Assembly: GCF_028389875.1 (NCBI RefSeq)
Contig: NW_026907681.1
Coordinates: 1,302,001 to 1,366,000, forward strand
Direction: 5' to 3'
Source: Rhea pennata
Lineage: Eukaryota; Chordata; Aves; Rheiformes; Rheidae
Length of the DNA: 64,000 nucleotides
Shown: in pieces, positions 62,808 to 64,000 of the stretch
Layout of the letters: each line of letters starts with the position of its first letter
Numbering within the stretch: the first letter of the stretch is position 1
Notes under the pieces: model-generated
What the model saw: the letters and a program-made list of their open reading frames with translations, nothing else
Told to the model about the DNA's origin: nothing
Database searches by the model: none
Position numbers and translations under genes: made by a program

Positions 62808-63307
62808 GATCTAACACCTCCCAGAGTGCACGGCCCCTTAGGGAGTACAGACAGACAGGCACGGAGGAGCTGCAAAGGAGGGGACCTAGGGAAGTGGTTT
62901 TGTCATTACAGCCATGCCGACGAGATGTCCAGCGGCAAGGCTGTTGGGAAGCGCTCTGCTTCTGTGGCTCACCTGGCTCCTTGGCAGCCTGCCTGGCTGG
63001 AAGCGGAGCCGTGTTTCACCCACTTTCTGGATCTGCAAGTGCAGAGCGGTGGCTAGAGTGTCTCCATGCCACGCTCATTGCCAGCTGACACCTCCGTGAT
63101 GTCAGCAGCTTGCAAAAGCCACCTAGTTTGGGGACACTGACATGACCGGCCTTGCTGAGCCCGTGCTGCTTTCGTCGGAGTGAAAGCGCACGCCTGTAGG
63201 CCTACGAGGCAGGTGCGCCCTGGATGAGGACACCAAGTGTGTGCAGGGCGGGTGTGAGCAAATGCAGTTGCTGTCACAAATAATGTCAAAAGCCGAGGCG
63301 TGGTCAT
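62808..63307. other. LRRC52 upstream flank, copy 2
   Basis: This is upstream sequence of LRRC52 on the - strand. It matches 32979-33479 closely and holds no recognisable gene. The promoter of LRRC52 should lie here, but I see no clear TATA box. Confidence 0.5.
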
Positions 63308-63308
63308 T

Positions 63309-63943
63309 TGTGTAATAAATTGTAACTCTTTGTTAATTGTTTAGAAGGAGGAATAAGCCGAGGGAGGGGGAGGAGGAGGTTTTACAACATTCAGGGTTGA
63401 GACATGGTGTCAGACAAATAAATTATGGTAAGCACAAAAGCTTATATGACCCCTTGTGGAACCAGTGTCGGGGCCCTAGCTATCTTGCAGGACTATGAAG
63501 AGCTGAAGTAAGCAACAAGCTGCTCAGAGGTTTTGAAGGTAAAAGGATAAAGAAAAGATAAGCAGGCGCCTGTAATTTTCTCACAGAACAGCATCCCAAA
63601 AGGGAGTCAACACAACAGATAAGCAAACCCCTGTGATCACTCACAAGGAGACAAACCAAAATAAAGAGACAGAAGAAGACCACGGCCTTCCTCTCCACGA
63701 CCACCAGAGAGCTTCAGACGACCCCCCCAGCAACTCACACATGCGCGGGACGCACCGGGAGATTACAACGCAGACTATAAGGGGGGACTGTGTGTGAGGG
63801 AGGCGCGCGCCGTTGGCGGAGCTGAGACTCCCCGGCCGCTCAGCGCTATTTTGCTTGTGGCTGCTTACTTAATTAAATAAATTGTTCACATAATTTAACA
63901 AACTCTCTGTATGAATTGACCTTCAAGAGAGTAACTTATGACA
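63309..63943 (+). mobile_element. Endogenous retrovirus 5' LTR
   Basis: A 635-bp LTR, TGTGTAATAAA to TTATGACA, the same family as the LTR at 16910-17542 but in the opposite orientation. It has a TATA-like CTATAAGG near 63774 and AATAAA near 63886. The six bases before it are GTCATT. A primer binding site follows, so this is the left end of a provirus that runs past the window. The family is a retrovirus-type ERV of unresolved class. Confidence 0.9.
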
Positions 63944-63947
63944 AATT

Positions 63948-63965
63948 TGGTGCCGTGACTCGGAT
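63948..63965 (+). other. Retroviral primer binding site, tRNA-His type
   Basis: TGGTGCCGTGACTCGGAT, five bases after the LTR, is the complement of the tRNA-His 3' end. The following 35 bases are leader sequence of the element and reach the window end. Confidence 0.85.
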
Positions 63966-64000
63966 GAAGGCAATGGACTGAAAAGCTCTTCGGAAGGGGA

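Larger units (their letters stand above)
46830..63307. repeat. Segmental duplication, copy 2
   Basis: The counterpart of 17543-33479, displaced by about 29.29 kb and in the same orientation. It starts inside the intron between ADCY10 exons 21 and 22 and ends at the second LTR. It is longer than copy 1 mainly through a 521-base segment at 59908-60428. Confidence 0.95.

Overview
The window looks like vertebrate nuclear DNA, most likely from a bird (inference). The genes have many short exons with GT/AG introns. The ADCY10 part is very GC-rich with tiny introns, as on avian microchromosomes. The genes are P2RX2, POLE, ADCY10, NUF2 and LRRC52. All identities come from recalled family sequences, not from a database search.

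Left block, 1-16909. The last exons of a P2X receptor (best fit P2RX2) run on the + strand to a poly(A) signal at 2286. A converging POLE gene (DNA polymerase epsilon catalytic subunit) lies on the - strand from 16545 down to 4375. The P2RX2/POLE tail-to-tail order matches the one known in mammals. This POLE is a decayed, unprocessed copy. The whole polymerase core is missing between two recognisable exons only 1.2 kb apart. Further exons are absent, several splice sites are lost, and there are several frameshifts and an early stop. Its promoter (two CCAAT boxes and an NRF1-type palindrome) is still visible.

Junction, 16910-17542. A 633-bp retroviral LTR in - orientation joins the POLE promoter directly to the middle of an ADCY10 intron.

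Right block, 17543-63307. This holds about one and a half units of a tandem duplication with a period near 29.29 kb. A full unit reads ADCY10 (+), NUF2 (+), LRRC52 (-), spacer. Copy 1 (17543-33479) starts inside ADCY10 and has only its last seven recognisable exons. Copy 2 (46830-63307) is the matching part of the complete unit whose ADCY10 starts at 35466. The copies differ at about 1.3% of positions where I counted. ADCY10 (soluble adenylyl cyclase) is open through 25 exons (1267 codons). It then shares a 4-bp frameshift with copy 1 and ends against the NUF2 promoter. NUF2 (kinetochore) lacks its 3' half in both copies and carries the same in-frame TGA in both, so it broke before the duplication. 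LRRC52 (potassium-channel auxiliary subunit) is open in both copies.

Right edge, 63309-64000. Copy 2 ends at a second LTR of the same family, in + orientation, followed by a tRNA-His-type primer binding site. A provirus therefore continues beyond the window.

No new molecular machine is evident. The notable story is structural: a chromosome join at an LTR, a tandem amplicon pairing two genes of sperm signalling (ADCY10 and LRRC52), and a dead POLE neighbour. A sex-limited or germline-restricted chromosome, or an assembly artefact, should be considered.
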